The notes beneath the pieces are model-generated. The model did no database searches. It was not told the origin of the DNA and worked only from the letters and a program-made list of their open reading frames with translations. 21,399 nt of DNA from an uncultured Porphyromonadaceae bacterium (lineage in GTDB: Bacteria > Bacteroidota > Bacteroidia > Bacteroidales > Muribaculaceae), in assembly GCA_905202215.1 (NCBI GenBank), contig CAJKRG010000054.1, positions 1 to 21,399 on the forward strand. The letters are read 5' to 3'. Position numbers and translations under genes: made by a program. Shown one piece after another: positions 1 through 7,214 of the stretch (its first letter is position 1; each line of letters starts with the position of its first letter).

Positions 1-569
1 CGGCGCCATTTGATGTACTTGTCAATTAGTTCCGGTGTGACTTCACCTATATATAATCCGTCCGGCTTATAAGTCCCATTATTGGTAGCTCGCAAGAACT
101 GCTGAAAGATATTCATGCAGCTTTGACCGTTCTTATAACGGCTGTAGCCAATCTTGTTGCGGCTGTATTCTGAGTCAAGACGCTTCAATACGAAGGTAAT
201 GAAGTCCTCGCCTTTGTCCTTTCGGGTTATAGGCTTGTCATCGAGAAACGCCGAGATAATATCTTCTGATACTTCTCCGGGGTGAGCCTGATGATACTCG
301 TTGAGTGCGGCGTCAACCTTGTTGACTTTCATCAAAAGGAGGTTGTTGAATCTGACGCTGTCTGGCATGGAAGCACGAATCTCGCCGCGGCCATTATTAC
401 CATTCGGATTCCAGTCTTCGACTTTCACGGAAATGTTCATGTTCCGGCGCAGCGGTTTTCCGCTGAAGATGTATTCAATCTCCACCGGATATACCTTTGT
501 CTTATCGTAATTCTTCGGATAGCGAAGTCTAAAATGCCCCAAGGGGAACGGTTTCTTTTGTCTGCCCAT
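1..569 (-). CDS. Tyrosine recombinase/integrase, N-terminal part (cut by left edge)
   Basis: The reverse strand from the ATG at 569 stays open to the window edge and gives 189 residues beginning MGRQKKPFPLGHFRLRYPKN. The first ~110 residues resemble the Arm DNA-binding domain of Bacteroidales phage/transposon integrases: a short beta-rich segment with RRNMNISVKVEDWNP, then a helical linker. The next ~75 (DFITFVLKRLDSEYSRNKIGYSRYKNG, abridged: SRNKIGYSRYKNG) look like the start of the SAM-like core-binding domain. The catalytic domain (R...H-x-x-R...Y) would lie outside the window and cannot be checked. Such enzymes catalyse site-specific integration and excision of conjugative transposons, islands or prophages, and usually sit at one end of the element next to its attachment site. 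A good Bacteroidota promoter lies immediately upstream. Family call is confident; the element type is unknown. Confidence 0.85.
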   Translation of the reverse strand, partial: MGRQKKPFPLGHFRLRYPKNYDKTKVYPVEIEYIFSGKPLRRNMNISVKVEDWNPNGNNGRGEIRASMPDSVRFNNLLLMKVNKVDAALNEYHQAHPGEVSEDIISAFLDDKPITRKDKGEDFITFVLKRLDSEYSRNKIGYSRYKNGQSCMNIFQQFLRATNNGTYKPDGLYIGEVTPELIDKYIKWR

Positions 570-609
570 ATTTGCTTGTTTTAATACTCACCAAGATTGG
601 AATATGGTG

Positions 610-641
610 CAAATTTAATGAAAAATAGACAAGTTAACAAA
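610..641 (-). promoter_or_regulatory. Bacteroidota-type promoter for the recombinase gene
   Basis: On the minus strand, TAAATTTG (617 to 610) matches the -7 consensus TAnnTTTG exactly. TTTG (641 to 638) matches the -33 element, with a 20-base spacer. The predicted start lies about 35 bases before the recombinase ATG. One copy of the AATAGACAAGTT direct repeat (622-635) lies inside the spacer, so a protein binding it could affect this promoter; that is inference. Confidence 0.6.
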
Positions 642-721
642 TTTCTTCGGAGCTAAATACCTGAAAATAGACAAGTTTATTTTGCACTAAAAGGATACAA
701 AAAGCGATTGACAAGTTTATT
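622..721 (+). repeat. Three direct repeats of GACAAGTT upstream of the recombinase
   Basis: AAAATAGACAAGTT occurs at 622-635 and again at 664-677. A third related copy, GACAAGTTTATT, lies at 710-721 and is identical over those 12 bases to 670-681. The copies start about 42 and 40 bases apart. Regularly spaced short direct repeats beside an integrase gene are what arm-type recombinase binding sites look like, but this role is inferred. The third copy runs into the left arm of the terminator hairpin at 702-741. Confidence 0.55.
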
Positions 722-741
722 CCATCTCTTGTCAATCGCTT
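699..741 (-). terminator. Rho-independent terminator after the DUF2795 gene
   Basis: AAGCGATTGACAAG at 702-715 is perfectly complementary to CTTGTCAATCGCTT at 728-741, giving a 14-bp stem with a 12-base loop. Read leftwards, the stem is followed by a run of T. It lies 42 bases beyond the stop of the minus-strand DUF2795 gene, in the right orientation to end that transcript. The same spot could be the host side of an attachment site for the neighbouring recombinase. Confidence 0.75.
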
Positions 742-783
742 GTGTATAAGTTATTTGCGTCTTAAAATTGGGCGGATTTTATA

Positions 784-1005
784 TCAATACTCGTCCTCGT
801 TGAAGAGGAAGTCTTCTTTGGAGGGGTAGTCGGGCCAGATGTCCTCGATGGATTCGTAGGTGTCGCCTTCGTCTTCGATTTCCTGAAGGTTTTCGATTAC
901 TTCCAGAGGTGATCCGCTGCGCATGGCGTAGTCGATGAGTTCGTCTTTTGTTGCGGGCCAGGGAGCGTCCTCAAGCTTCGAGGCCAGTTCGAGTGTCCAG
1001 TACAT
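784..1005 (-). CDS. DUF2795 family small acidic protein
   Basis: A 73-residue protein beginning MYWTLELASKLEDAPWPATK and ending in an acidic stretch (DFLFNEDEY). From memory this closely matches the DUF2795 family, a small soluble protein widely conserved in Bacteroidota whose function is unknown. It has no signal peptide or membrane segment, and the pattern KDELIDYAMRSG...VIENLQEIED suggests a small helical fold. It lies 78 bases downstream of the adenosyltransferase gene on the same strand but has a promoter-like element of its own in that gap and a strong terminator after it, so it can be expressed as a single-gene unit. Length is usual for the family. Confidence 0.88.
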   Translation of the reverse strand: MYWTLELASKLEDAPWPATKDELIDYAMRSGSPLEVIENLQEIEDEGDTYESIEDIWPDYPSKEDFLFNEDEY

Positions 1006-1059
1006 GTTTTATTCTGTGTTAGATTGTTTGCTGATAGGTCTTTTGCTGTAAAAAGTGCG

Positions 1060-1091
1060 CAAAGATAAGATATTGCAAGAATACTAACAAG
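1060..1091 (-). promoter_or_regulatory. Candidate promoter for the DUF2795 gene
   Basis: TATCTTTG (1067 to 1060, minus strand) matches TAnnTTTG. CTTG (1091 to 1088) is a three-of-four match to the -33 TTTG with a 20-base spacer. It overlaps the end of the adenosyltransferase gene and would give a leader of about 50 bases. Confidence 0.5.
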
Positions 1092-1635
1092 ATTTCTCCC
1101 AAAATATTTCCTCGATATTGTTAAATTTATTTATAGCGCGGCTGAGGACGAATAAAAAATCGCTCAGACGGTTGATATATTTCAAAATCTCGGGGTCTAC
1201 GGCGATTCCACTCTCCTGAAGGGTGAGGATACGGCGTTCGCAACGGCGCGCAACGGTGCGGGCTATGTTGGCGCGGGCGGCGTCGGGATGGCCGCCGGGC
1301 AGAATAAAGCGGTTATGTCGCGGCAGAGAGGTCTCCAGTATATCGATGGCTCCTTCGAGCGATGTGGCGGCTGAGGCGGGGAAGGGTGCGGGCTGCCATT
1401 TCGAATCGGCTTCGGTTGCGAGCGAGGCGCCGATGTCGAACAGAAGGTTCATGGCTGTCGCGAGAGGTTTACGGCCTTCTTCGGGGATATCGCGCGAGGC
1501 GCAGAGGAGTCCGAGCCATGAGTTGAGCTCGTCGACGGTGCCGTAGGCTTCGAGGCGCATGTCGGTCTTGGCCACGCGTGTGCCTCCTACGAGCGATGTC
1601 GTTCCGGCATCGCCGGTGCGTGTATATACTTTCAT
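1084..1635 (-). CDS. pduO: Cob(I)yrinic acid a,c-diamide adenosyltransferase, PduO type
   Basis: A 183-residue protein that transfers the adenosyl group of ATP to cob(I)alamin or cob(I)yrinic acid diamide, producing the adenosylcobalamin cofactor used by enzymes such as methylmalonyl-CoA mutase. Diagnostic PduO/MMAB-type motifs are present in order: the N-terminal ATP-binding stretch KVYTRTGDAGTTSLVGGTRV (residues 2-21), the AYGTVDELNS motif that follows it, RFILPGG near residue 109, ARTVARRCERR and the C-terminal YINRLSDFLFVLSR. Length is normal for a single-domain cytoplasmic enzyme. I saw no TAnnTTTG promoter in the short gap upstream, and a terminator at 1705-1738 separates it from the outer-membrane operon. 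Proximity to a TonB-dependent receptor is not by itself evidence that the receptor imports cobalamin. The symbol reflects the family. Confidence 0.95.
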   Translation of the reverse strand: MKVYTRTGDAGTTSLVGGTRVAKTDMRLEAYGTVDELNSWLGLLCASRDIPEEGRKPLATAMNLLFDIGASLATEADSKWQPAPFPASAATSLEGAIDILETSLPRHNRFILPGGHPDAARANIARTVARRCERRILTLQESGIAVDPEILKYINRLSDFLFVLSRAINKFNNIEEIFWEKSC

Positions 1636-1704
1636 AGTTTCCGTAGTTTGTTGTTCCTGTATTGTTTAAACGCTGTTTGCTCTCTTATGTTGCGCTACGG
1701 CATG

Positions 1705-1738
1705 AAAAAAGCGGAGCCTCGGGGATCCGGGACTCCGC
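1705..1738 (-). terminator. Rho-independent terminator after the receptor/lipoprotein operon
   Basis: GCGGAG (1711-1716) pairs with CTCCGC (1733-1738). The helix continues, after one mismatch, through CTCGG/CCGGG to a four-base loop. Read on the minus strand, the stem is followed by six T (complement of A at 1705-1710). It starts 25 bases after the lipoprotein stop codon. Confidence 0.85.
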
Positions 1739-1762
1739 CTGTGTAGGACTGTATGTGTCGGA

Positions 1763-3760
1763 TTATTCGAAGACTACGGGTTTGTTGTCGGGGTTGTCGA
1801 CGTCCCAGTTGCACGATACGGGTGCGAACTGGCCCTTGCCGGTTACCTTGAAGACGGCCTGGCAGGTCTTGGTGCTGCGGTCTTCCATGTAGGAATAGAA
1901 GTTGATGGTATAGAGCACGTCGAGACCTTCGATGGGGGCTGCGTCGGCGTGGATGGCGGCCAGAGCGCCGGGCATGACTTCGGTCATAAAGCGTGTGCGC
2001 TCGAGGGCGATGATGTCATCGTCGGCCATCGACTCGTATTCGGCGGGGTACTGTGCCTTGGCGGCCGACGGACGGAGGTCGACGTTGCCCTGGTAGGCCG
2101 ATGTGCCGGAGTAGTACTCGTTGTTGCCGTAGGACGATACGTAGAATTTGCCGCTCTTGATGCTGGTGTCGCCGAGGGGCTTGCAGATGTTCTCGAATAC
2201 CCAGTCGACGCATGCCTGGAAGTAGAGCGTGCTCAGCTCCTGGCCGCGGCCGGCGGGGAGTGTTATGGTCACGTTGGGGTCGAACATCCATTTGCCGCCG
2301 TTGCGCACGAACTGGTTGGTTACAGTCTCTACGAAGCTGTAGGGCGCCCATGCGCTGCCGTCGTAGCGGTATGCGGAGCAGTCGTATTTTGTGGCGCCCG
2401 AAGCGTAGTGCAGCCAGTATACATATTTCATGTCGTCGGCTGCGGCGTAGGGAGCGTTGATGTCGAGCCATTTGGAGAGGTAGGGCTCGGCGGTCGAGAG
2501 GTTGGCGTAGGTCTGGCCCATTGCGGTATAGTCGGCCGGCTGGAGCACGGCGAAGCTGTTGCCTGCGGGCGCCCACTTGTTGTTGCTGTAGCGGTATACG
2601 GCGTTACGGGCCTCGGTGGGCACACTGACGGCCGCACGCGACGAGCGCGAGGCGGGGGTGGCCATGATCTTCACGTTTTTCACTTCCCAGGTTCCGGCCT
2701 TGGCGGCTGTCGATTTATAGCAGAAGCCTATTTCGATCTTCTTGCCGGCGAAGTCGCTGAGGTCGATGTTGCCAGAGGATACGAATGTCCAGCTCAGTGA
2801 GGCAGGATATTCGGGGCTGAGCTTCACCCACTGACCGCCTTTCTCGCGCACGTATGCGCCTGCCTGGTCGGGCAGCACGTCGACGGAGCTGAAGAAGTTG
2901 GTTGCCTGGTCGTAGGTGAGGGTAGCGTCGGCGAAGGCCGTGAGGTCTATTTCGGCCGACACGAGCCATGCCTCGGCGTCGTAGTTTGTTCCGGCGGCAT
3001 AGCCTGAGGCCTTGGCGCCGTAGTTGGCGCCGCCCCAGCTCCAGATATATGAGAGTCCTTCGGGCAGATTGGTGTTGTCGGCGGTGAAGGTGTTGTATTC
3101 GTCCTCGGTGGTAAGGGTATTGTTGAATACTTCGACAGGTTCTGCGGGTGCGTTGCCGCCGAAGTTCGGTTCCTGGGTGGCCATCTGGTAGGATACCACG
3201 GCGAACGAGCCGTCGGCGGGGTCGAGGGCTGCGTCAAGTATGGCGGGGAGATAGTCGGCGGCCGGTTTCGAGGGAGCGAAGGCTGTCACGTAGTCGTCGG
3301 AAGCCCACACATTTTCCTGATATTCCTGAGCTGTCACCGCATACTGCTGCACGGTCTGTGCGGCGGTGAATTCCTCGGGCTCGTTGACGGTTTCCTTGTA
3401 GGTGAGGCGCACCGACGAGCCGTCGGTAAGGGTGAAGTAGGGGAATCCGGTGCCGGAGAGGAATGCGGGCACATATGTCGAGGCGGGAGCATCGGCGCTG
3501 AAGCGCTTGAGCGAGCCTACGGCGGCGAGAGCCGCTTTGCCGTCCTCGCCGGCGAGGGCCGTGTTGGTGGCGTTGGATGCGATGGCGCTGTAGTCGGCGT
3601 CGGTGAGGGTATATTCGACCGACTGAACGTCCTGCTTGGGCTGGTCCTCGATGGTTTCGAAGCCGTCGAGTTTGTCGTTCCAGGAGTTTTCGTCGCAGGC
3701 GGTAGCTGCGACAGCTACGGCAACAGCGAGCAGAGCCTTGGATATATTGTTGGTTTTCAT
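1763..3760 (-). CDS. Choice-of-anchor-J (DUF5017-like) outer-membrane lipoprotein
   Basis: A 665-residue protein with a lipoprotein signal: a hydrophobic segment (ALLAVAVAVAATAC) with Cys22 as the predicted lipidated residue. Acidic residues follow (CDENSW), compatible with surface export in Bacteroidota. Residues ~200-370 have the features of a choice-of-anchor-J/DUF5017-type jelly-roll: aromatic-rich stretches (YIWSWGG), SAEIDLTAFADATLTYDQA, and a closing WEVKNVKI. The N-terminal ~190 residues contain two related units (VEYTLTDADY... and VQQYAVTAQEY...). The C-terminal ~280 residues (from RYSNNKWAPA on) I do not recognise. The gene starts 15 bases after the TonB-dependent receptor and shares its promoter. 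It is probably the surface-exposed partner of that transporter, in a SusD-like position but without SusD sequence features. The ligand cannot be read from the sequence. Confidence 0.8.
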   Translation of the reverse strand: MKTNNISKALLAVAVAVAATACDENSWNDKLDGFETIEDQPKQDVQSVEYTLTDADYSAIASNATNTALAGEDGKAALAAVGSLKRFSADAPASTYVPAFLSGTGFPYFTLTDGSSVRLTYKETVNEPEEFTAAQTVQQYAVTAQEYQENVWASDDYVTAFAPSKPAADYLPAILDAALDPADGSFAVVSYQMATQEPNFGGNAPAEPVEVFNNTLTTEDEYNTFTADNTNLPEGLSYIWSWGGANYGAKASGYAAGTNYDAEAWLVSAEIDLTAFADATLTYDQATNFFSSVDVLPDQAGAYVREKGGQWVKLSPEYPASLSWTFVSSGNIDLSDFAGKKIEIGFCYKSTAAKAGTWEVKNVKIMATPASRSSRAAVSVPTEARNAVYRYSNNKWAPAGNSFAVLQPADYTAMGQTYANLSTAEPYLSKWLDINAPYAAADDMKYVYWLHYASGATKYDCSAYRYDGSAWAPYSFVETVTNQFVRNGGKWMFDPNVTITLPAGRGQELSTLYFQACVDWVFENICKPLGDTSIKSGKFYVSSYGNNEYYSGTSAYQGNVDLRPSAAKAQYPAEYESMADDDIIALERTRFMTEVMPGALAAIHADAAPIEGLDVLYTINFYSYMEDRSTKTCQAVFKVTGKGQFAPVSCNWDVDNPDNKPVVFE

Positions 3761-3775
3761 TGTCGTGATGTCTGC

Positions 3776-6505
3776 TTAGAAGTTGATACGAAGCTTCATG
3801 GAGTATGTGCGGCCGAACGAATAGAACACACCGTAGATGTTTTCCCAGGTAGCGTTCTTGGCCGAGTCAGACCATGCGTCTACAACATAGTTGTAGTTGA
3901 AAAGGTTGTGCACGTTGCCGTAGAGAGTGGCGTCTACACCGCCGATGGTGAAGCGGTAGGAGGCGTTGAGGTCAAGCTGGTTACCCCAGGGAATGCGCCA
4001 GGGATCGCCGATGTTTATGGTGGTGTTCCAGCTGGGCGAGCTGACGGTGTAGTCGGAGTAGTTGCGGGCGTTCACCTTCCAGTCGGCGCCGATACGGAAG
4101 CCTTCGAAGGGTTTGAATGTTGCGCCGATGGCAGCGGTGGTCTGTGCCGAACCGCCGACCTTCACGCCTTTCTGGTTGAGGATTGCCCAGGCGTGGTCTT
4201 CGGCGAGCACGCCCGAGGCGATGGCGCCCGACGAGTTTTTCAGCGGCTGGCCGAGCTGGTTGTAGAAGTAGCCCTTGGCGTCGCTGGCCCATTCGTAGTC
4301 GCCGATCGAGAGCATGCCGGTCATCGCGAACCATTTTACGGGCACCCATGTGGCGTTGAACTCGATACCCATGTGGCGCGCGTCGACGCCGGTCATGTTC
4401 ATGGCGAAGCGGTCGCCGGCATGTTCGCCCTGTTCGATTGTACCGCCGCGAACGGTGGTCTTGTCGAGCCATTTGGTGTAGTATGCGTTGACGGTGGCCG
4501 AGAAATAGCGCGAGCGGAAGTTATAGCCGAGTTCGGCCGAGAATACCTTCTCGTTCACGGGATCGGGGTTGGTGGCGTTCGATGTTGCCTGCGACAGGAA
4601 GACGCCGTTGGCGAAGAAGGGGGCGCGGCTGATGTAGCCGACGTTGGCGAATACGTTGTTGTGGCGGTCGATATTGTAGTTCGCGCCGAACTTCACTGTT
4701 CCGCCGAGGAAGCTGTACCATTTTGTGGTGCCGTGCTCTTCGTCGTAGTAGAATTTATCCTTGCGCTTATAGCCGGTGTTGCTCAGCGAGCCCGAGAGCA
4801 CAAGATTGAGTTTCTTGTCGAAAGCGGCATATTCGGCCTGGGCGTAGACGCCTTCCTGCTGGGTGTAGCCTACGTAGTTGCGGTACACGTAGTCGCCCAC
4901 GCCGAGCTTCTGGTACTTCCACTCGGGATCGGCGGCTGCGGCGTTGTTGGCCACTTTCACGTTGCCGCGCGAGCTGTCGTCCATGAAGTACTCGCCGTCG
5001 TAGAGGTCGATGATCTTATTGTTGTGGTAGCCCACATAGTAGCGCATGTCGATACCGGCGAGGATATTGAGCTTCTTGTCGAGGAAACTGTTCTGATATG
5101 TCGATACGAGGCCGTACCAGTTGTGCGAGTTATTGCTCTCGCTCATCACCATGTTCGAGCCGGTTGTGCTGGCCATGTTCATTTCCTGAATGGCGGCGTA
5201 GTCGAATGTGCCGTCGGCAGCGCGGAAGAGCATGTTGGGAGCGCCGTTCGTCGCGCCGTACCAGCTCGAGTTGCTCAGGTTCTGGCCCTTGTAGGTGCCG
5301 CGGCCCTGACCGCTGTAGCCGCCGCCTTTGGCGAGCGATACATAGACGGTTGTCGAGAGGCTGCTCTTCTTGTCGATCTGCCAGATATGTGCCAGCGAGA
5401 TCTGGGGCTTGTGGTAAGTGTTGCGGTTCGACGAACGCACCTTGCCGTGGCGGTCGTAGCCGAAGGTGGCATTGTATTTGTACATGCTCTCCGAGCCCAT
5501 CCAGTCATGGGCGTATTCCTGATAGTTGATGATCGACAGACCGTCCTTGTTGCCGCGCTTGTTGTGTGTCTGCGGCGCGCCGAAGGCGGTGAGAGACAGC
5601 TGGTGACGGTCATTGATACGCTTCGACACGTTCACGAAGTAGTTGTATGCCGTGAAGTCGGTGCCCTGGATATATCCGTCGCCCCACTTGTGCGAGCCGA
5701 GCACGGTTACGGCCCAGCCGTTCTTCATCAGGCCGGTGGAGAGCTTGATGCCGTAGTCGTTCATGCCGTCGTTACCCATACCGTACCACACGCGGCCGCC
5801 GCGTTCGGCGTCGAGGCTCTGGGTAGTGATGTTGATTGTACCGCCAAGCGACGGTGCCGACAGTACTGCAGCGCCCAGACCGCGCTGTGTCTGGATATTG
5901 GAAGCCACGTCGCCGAGGCCGGCCCAGTTGCTCCAGTATACCCAGCCGCCTTCCATGTCGTTGACCGGAATACCGTTGACCATCACGGCCACGTTGGCGC
6001 TCTGGAAACCGCGCATGTTGATCTTGGCGTCGCCGAAGCCGCCGCCGTCCTTGGTGGCCCATACGCCGGGAGTGGTGTTGAGGATTTCGGGAAGCTCCTG
6101 TGTGCCGAGCTTCACGTCGATTTCGGCCTTGTTCACCTGCGACAGAGCGACAGGCGTCTGGCGTGTGCGGGCGAGCGACTGTGTCACCACGACGTCGCGG
6201 AGGGTTTCGTTCGAAGGATTGAGCTTGATGGTGCCCATGTCGGCCTTGGCTGCCACCACGGCAGGTTCATAGCCTACATAGCTGATGGTGAGCGTAGGCG
6301 TGCCGGCCGGGACTTTCACGTCGAAGCGTCCGTCGAGGTCGGTGGTTGCCAGTGCCCGGCCGTTCGTTATGACGACTCCGGCGCCTATTACAGGCTCGCC
6401 CTCCTCGTCAACGACCGTTCCTTTACAATTTAGGGTTGCCCCGGCGGCAAAAGCCACGGCCTGCGCCAGCCAAAGCACGATGAATACGGTTAGTAGTCGT
6501 TTCAT
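3776..6505 (-). CDS. TonB-dependent outer-membrane receptor with carboxypeptidase-regulatory-like N-domain
   Basis: A 909-residue outer-membrane transporter. A signal peptide (residues ~1-21, ending AVAFAAG) is followed by a CarboxypepD_reg-like domain (~26-100: CKGTVVDEEGEPVIGAGVVI, then TTDLDGRFDV and SYVGYEP). A TonB plug follows (~105-230, with LPEILNTTPGVW, NMRGFQSANVAVMVNGIPVN and LGGTINITT), then a long beta-barrel to the C-terminal aromatic residue in SMKLRINF. Such proteins use TonB/ExbBD energy to import ligands too large for porins. It lacks the SusC-type architecture cues I would expect with SusD, and its partner is a choice-of-anchor-J lipoprotein. The promoter lies about 85 bases upstream. 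Substrate is unknown; a siderophore, cofactor or peptide are all possible. Confidence 0.92.
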   Translation of the reverse strand: MKRLLTVFIVLWLAQAVAFAAGATLNCKGTVVDEEGEPVIGAGVVITNGRALATTDLDGRFDVKVPAGTPTLTISYVGYEPAVVAAKADMGTIKLNPSNETLRDVVVTQSLARTRQTPVALSQVNKAEIDVKLGTQELPEILNTTPGVWATKDGGGFGDAKINMRGFQSANVAVMVNGIPVNDMEGGWVYWSNWAGLGDVASNIQTQRGLGAAVLSAPSLGGTINITTQSLDAERGGRVWYGMGNDGMNDYGIKLSTGLMKNGWAVTVLGSHKWGDGYIQGTDFTAYNYFVNVSKRINDRHQLSLTAFGAPQTHNKRGNKDGLSIINYQEYAHDWMGSESMYKYNATFGYDRHGKVRSSNRNTYHKPQISLAHIWQIDKKSSLSTTVYVSLAKGGGYSGQGRGTYKGQNLSNSSWYGATNGAPNMLFRAADGTFDYAAIQEMNMASTTGSNMVMSESNNSHNWYGLVSTYQNSFLDKKLNILAGIDMRYYVGYHNNKIIDLYDGEYFMDDSSRGNVKVANNAAAADPEWKYQKLGVGDYVYRNYVGYTQQEGVYAQAEYAAFDKKLNLVLSGSLSNTGYKRKDKFYYDEEHGTTKWYSFLGGTVKFGANYNIDRHNNVFANVGYISRAPFFANGVFLSQATSNATNPDPVNEKVFSAELGYNFRSRYFSATVNAYYTKWLDKTTVRGGTIEQGEHAGDRFAMNMTGVDARHMGIEFNATWVPVKWFAMTGMLSIGDYEWASDAKGYFYNQLGQPLKNSSGAIASGVLAEDHAWAILNQKGVKVGGSAQTTAAIGATFKPFEGFRIGADWKVNARNYSDYTVSSPSWNTTINIGDPWRIPWGNQLDLNASYRFTIGGVDATLYGNVHNLFNYNYVVDAWSDSAKNATWENIYGVFYSFGRTYSMKLRINF

Positions 6506-6591
6506 TGGGTAAATTGGTAAATGTGATATATTTGGGGATTGGTTTCGTCGGACTTCATGGAGAGAGTATACATACGCATCTTTTTACGCTG

Positions 6592-6624
6592 CAAAGATAG
6601 CGAATATTTTTAAATATTTTCACA
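6592..6624 (-). promoter_or_regulatory. Candidate promoter for the receptor/lipoprotein operon
   Basis: TATCTTTG (6599 to 6592, minus strand) matches TAnnTTTG exactly. TGTG (6624 to 6621) is a three-of-four match to the -33 element with a 21-base spacer. The leader of about 80 bases has no riboswitch fold that I can recognise. Confidence 0.55.
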
Positions 6625-6710
6625 TTTCCTGCCGTTTACCGCCATTTTCCATCCCTCTGCCGCCAATACATCCGCTTCTATTTAATAAAATTTTAACATT
6701 TTTCACCGTC

Positions 6711-6745
6711 TTTCATCAGAAAAGCAACAAAAATGCCTATATTTG
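6711..6745 (+). promoter_or_regulatory. Candidate promoter for the RHS toxin-like locus
   Basis: TATATTTG (6738-6745) matches TAnnTTTG exactly and lies about 37 bases before the ATG at 6783. The best upstream element is TTTC (6711-6714), with a long 23-base spacer, so the -33 match is weak. The rest of the 6506-6782 divergent gap is AT-rich and shows nothing else. Confidence 0.5.
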
Positions 6746-6782
6746 CGCACAGATATCACATAGCCTAAACCAAGACCAATCC

Positions 6783-7214
6783 ATGAAAGCGCGTAAATTA
6801 ATATTTTTAATTGTCTGTTTCATAATTGTTCTTTCGTCAAATGTTCATGCTCGGGTGAGTTTTGCATATGACGAAGCCGGAAATAGAGTGAGACGGGAAA
6901 TTGTTATAAACCGAGGCTCCCGCGCCATGGATAAATCGGAAAGCAAAGACGAAGCTTATTTTGACGTTTTGGGCGATAGAATGATTAAAGTTACTCAGAA
7001 CGAGTCAGGGATTGTTAAAGTAACAGTTCTGGACATGGTTTCCGATGATGAATGCTATATAGACGTATGTTCTATCGATGGCATGCAGGTTTTCACAGAG
7101 CCTCATGCCGGTGTGGAGACTGTAATAGATCTCAGTACCAGAGCTAAGGGGATTTATATCCTGAGAGTTGTGGTCAATGAAACACAGACAACCTGGAAAA
7201 TAACGAAGCCATGA
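6783..7214 (+). CDS. Small exported protein with one YD motif and a T9SS-like sorting tail
   Basis: A 143-residue protein with a clear signal peptide (MKARKLIFLIVCFIIVLSSN, cleavage near VHA-R). Directly after it is a single RHS-style YD motif, FAYDEAGNRVRRE, close to a repeat inside the next protein (SYDEAGNRIS). Residues ~70-143 form a small beta-rich domain ending GIYILRVVVNETQTTWKITK. That is the pattern of a type IX secretion sorting domain (hydrophobic strand with GIY, then a final basic strand). The stop codon overlaps the ATG of the giant RHS gene (ATGA at 7211-7214), so the two are translationally coupled. Function unknown. The combination of an RHS-like strand with a sorting tail suggests an accessory or carrier for the RHS protein; that is inference. 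Confidence 0.75.
   Translation: MKARKLIFLIVCFIIVLSSNVHARVSFAYDEAGNRVRREIVINRGSRAMDKSESKDEAYFDVLGDRMIKVTQNESGIVKVTVLDMVSDDECYIDVCSIDGMQVFTEPHAGVETVIDLSTRAKGIYILRVVVNETQTTWKITKP

Noticed and set aside
1949..2800. 283-codon open frame on the plus strand opposite the lipoprotein
   Set aside because: Antisense shadow with low-complexity Val/Gly/Ala composition. The minus-strand protein has a clear lipobox and domain features.
3908..6433. 841-codon open frame on the plus strand opposite the TonB-dependent receptor
   Set aside because: It is composed mainly of Val, Ala, Gly and His with no domain motifs, as expected from the antisense of a GC-rich gene. The minus-strand receptor accounts for the region.
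6506..6591. Cobalamin riboswitch in the leader of the receptor operon, suggested by the nearby adenosyltransferase
   Set aside because: The leader is only about 80 bases, much shorter than a cobalamin riboswitch, and no recognisable conserved box was seen.
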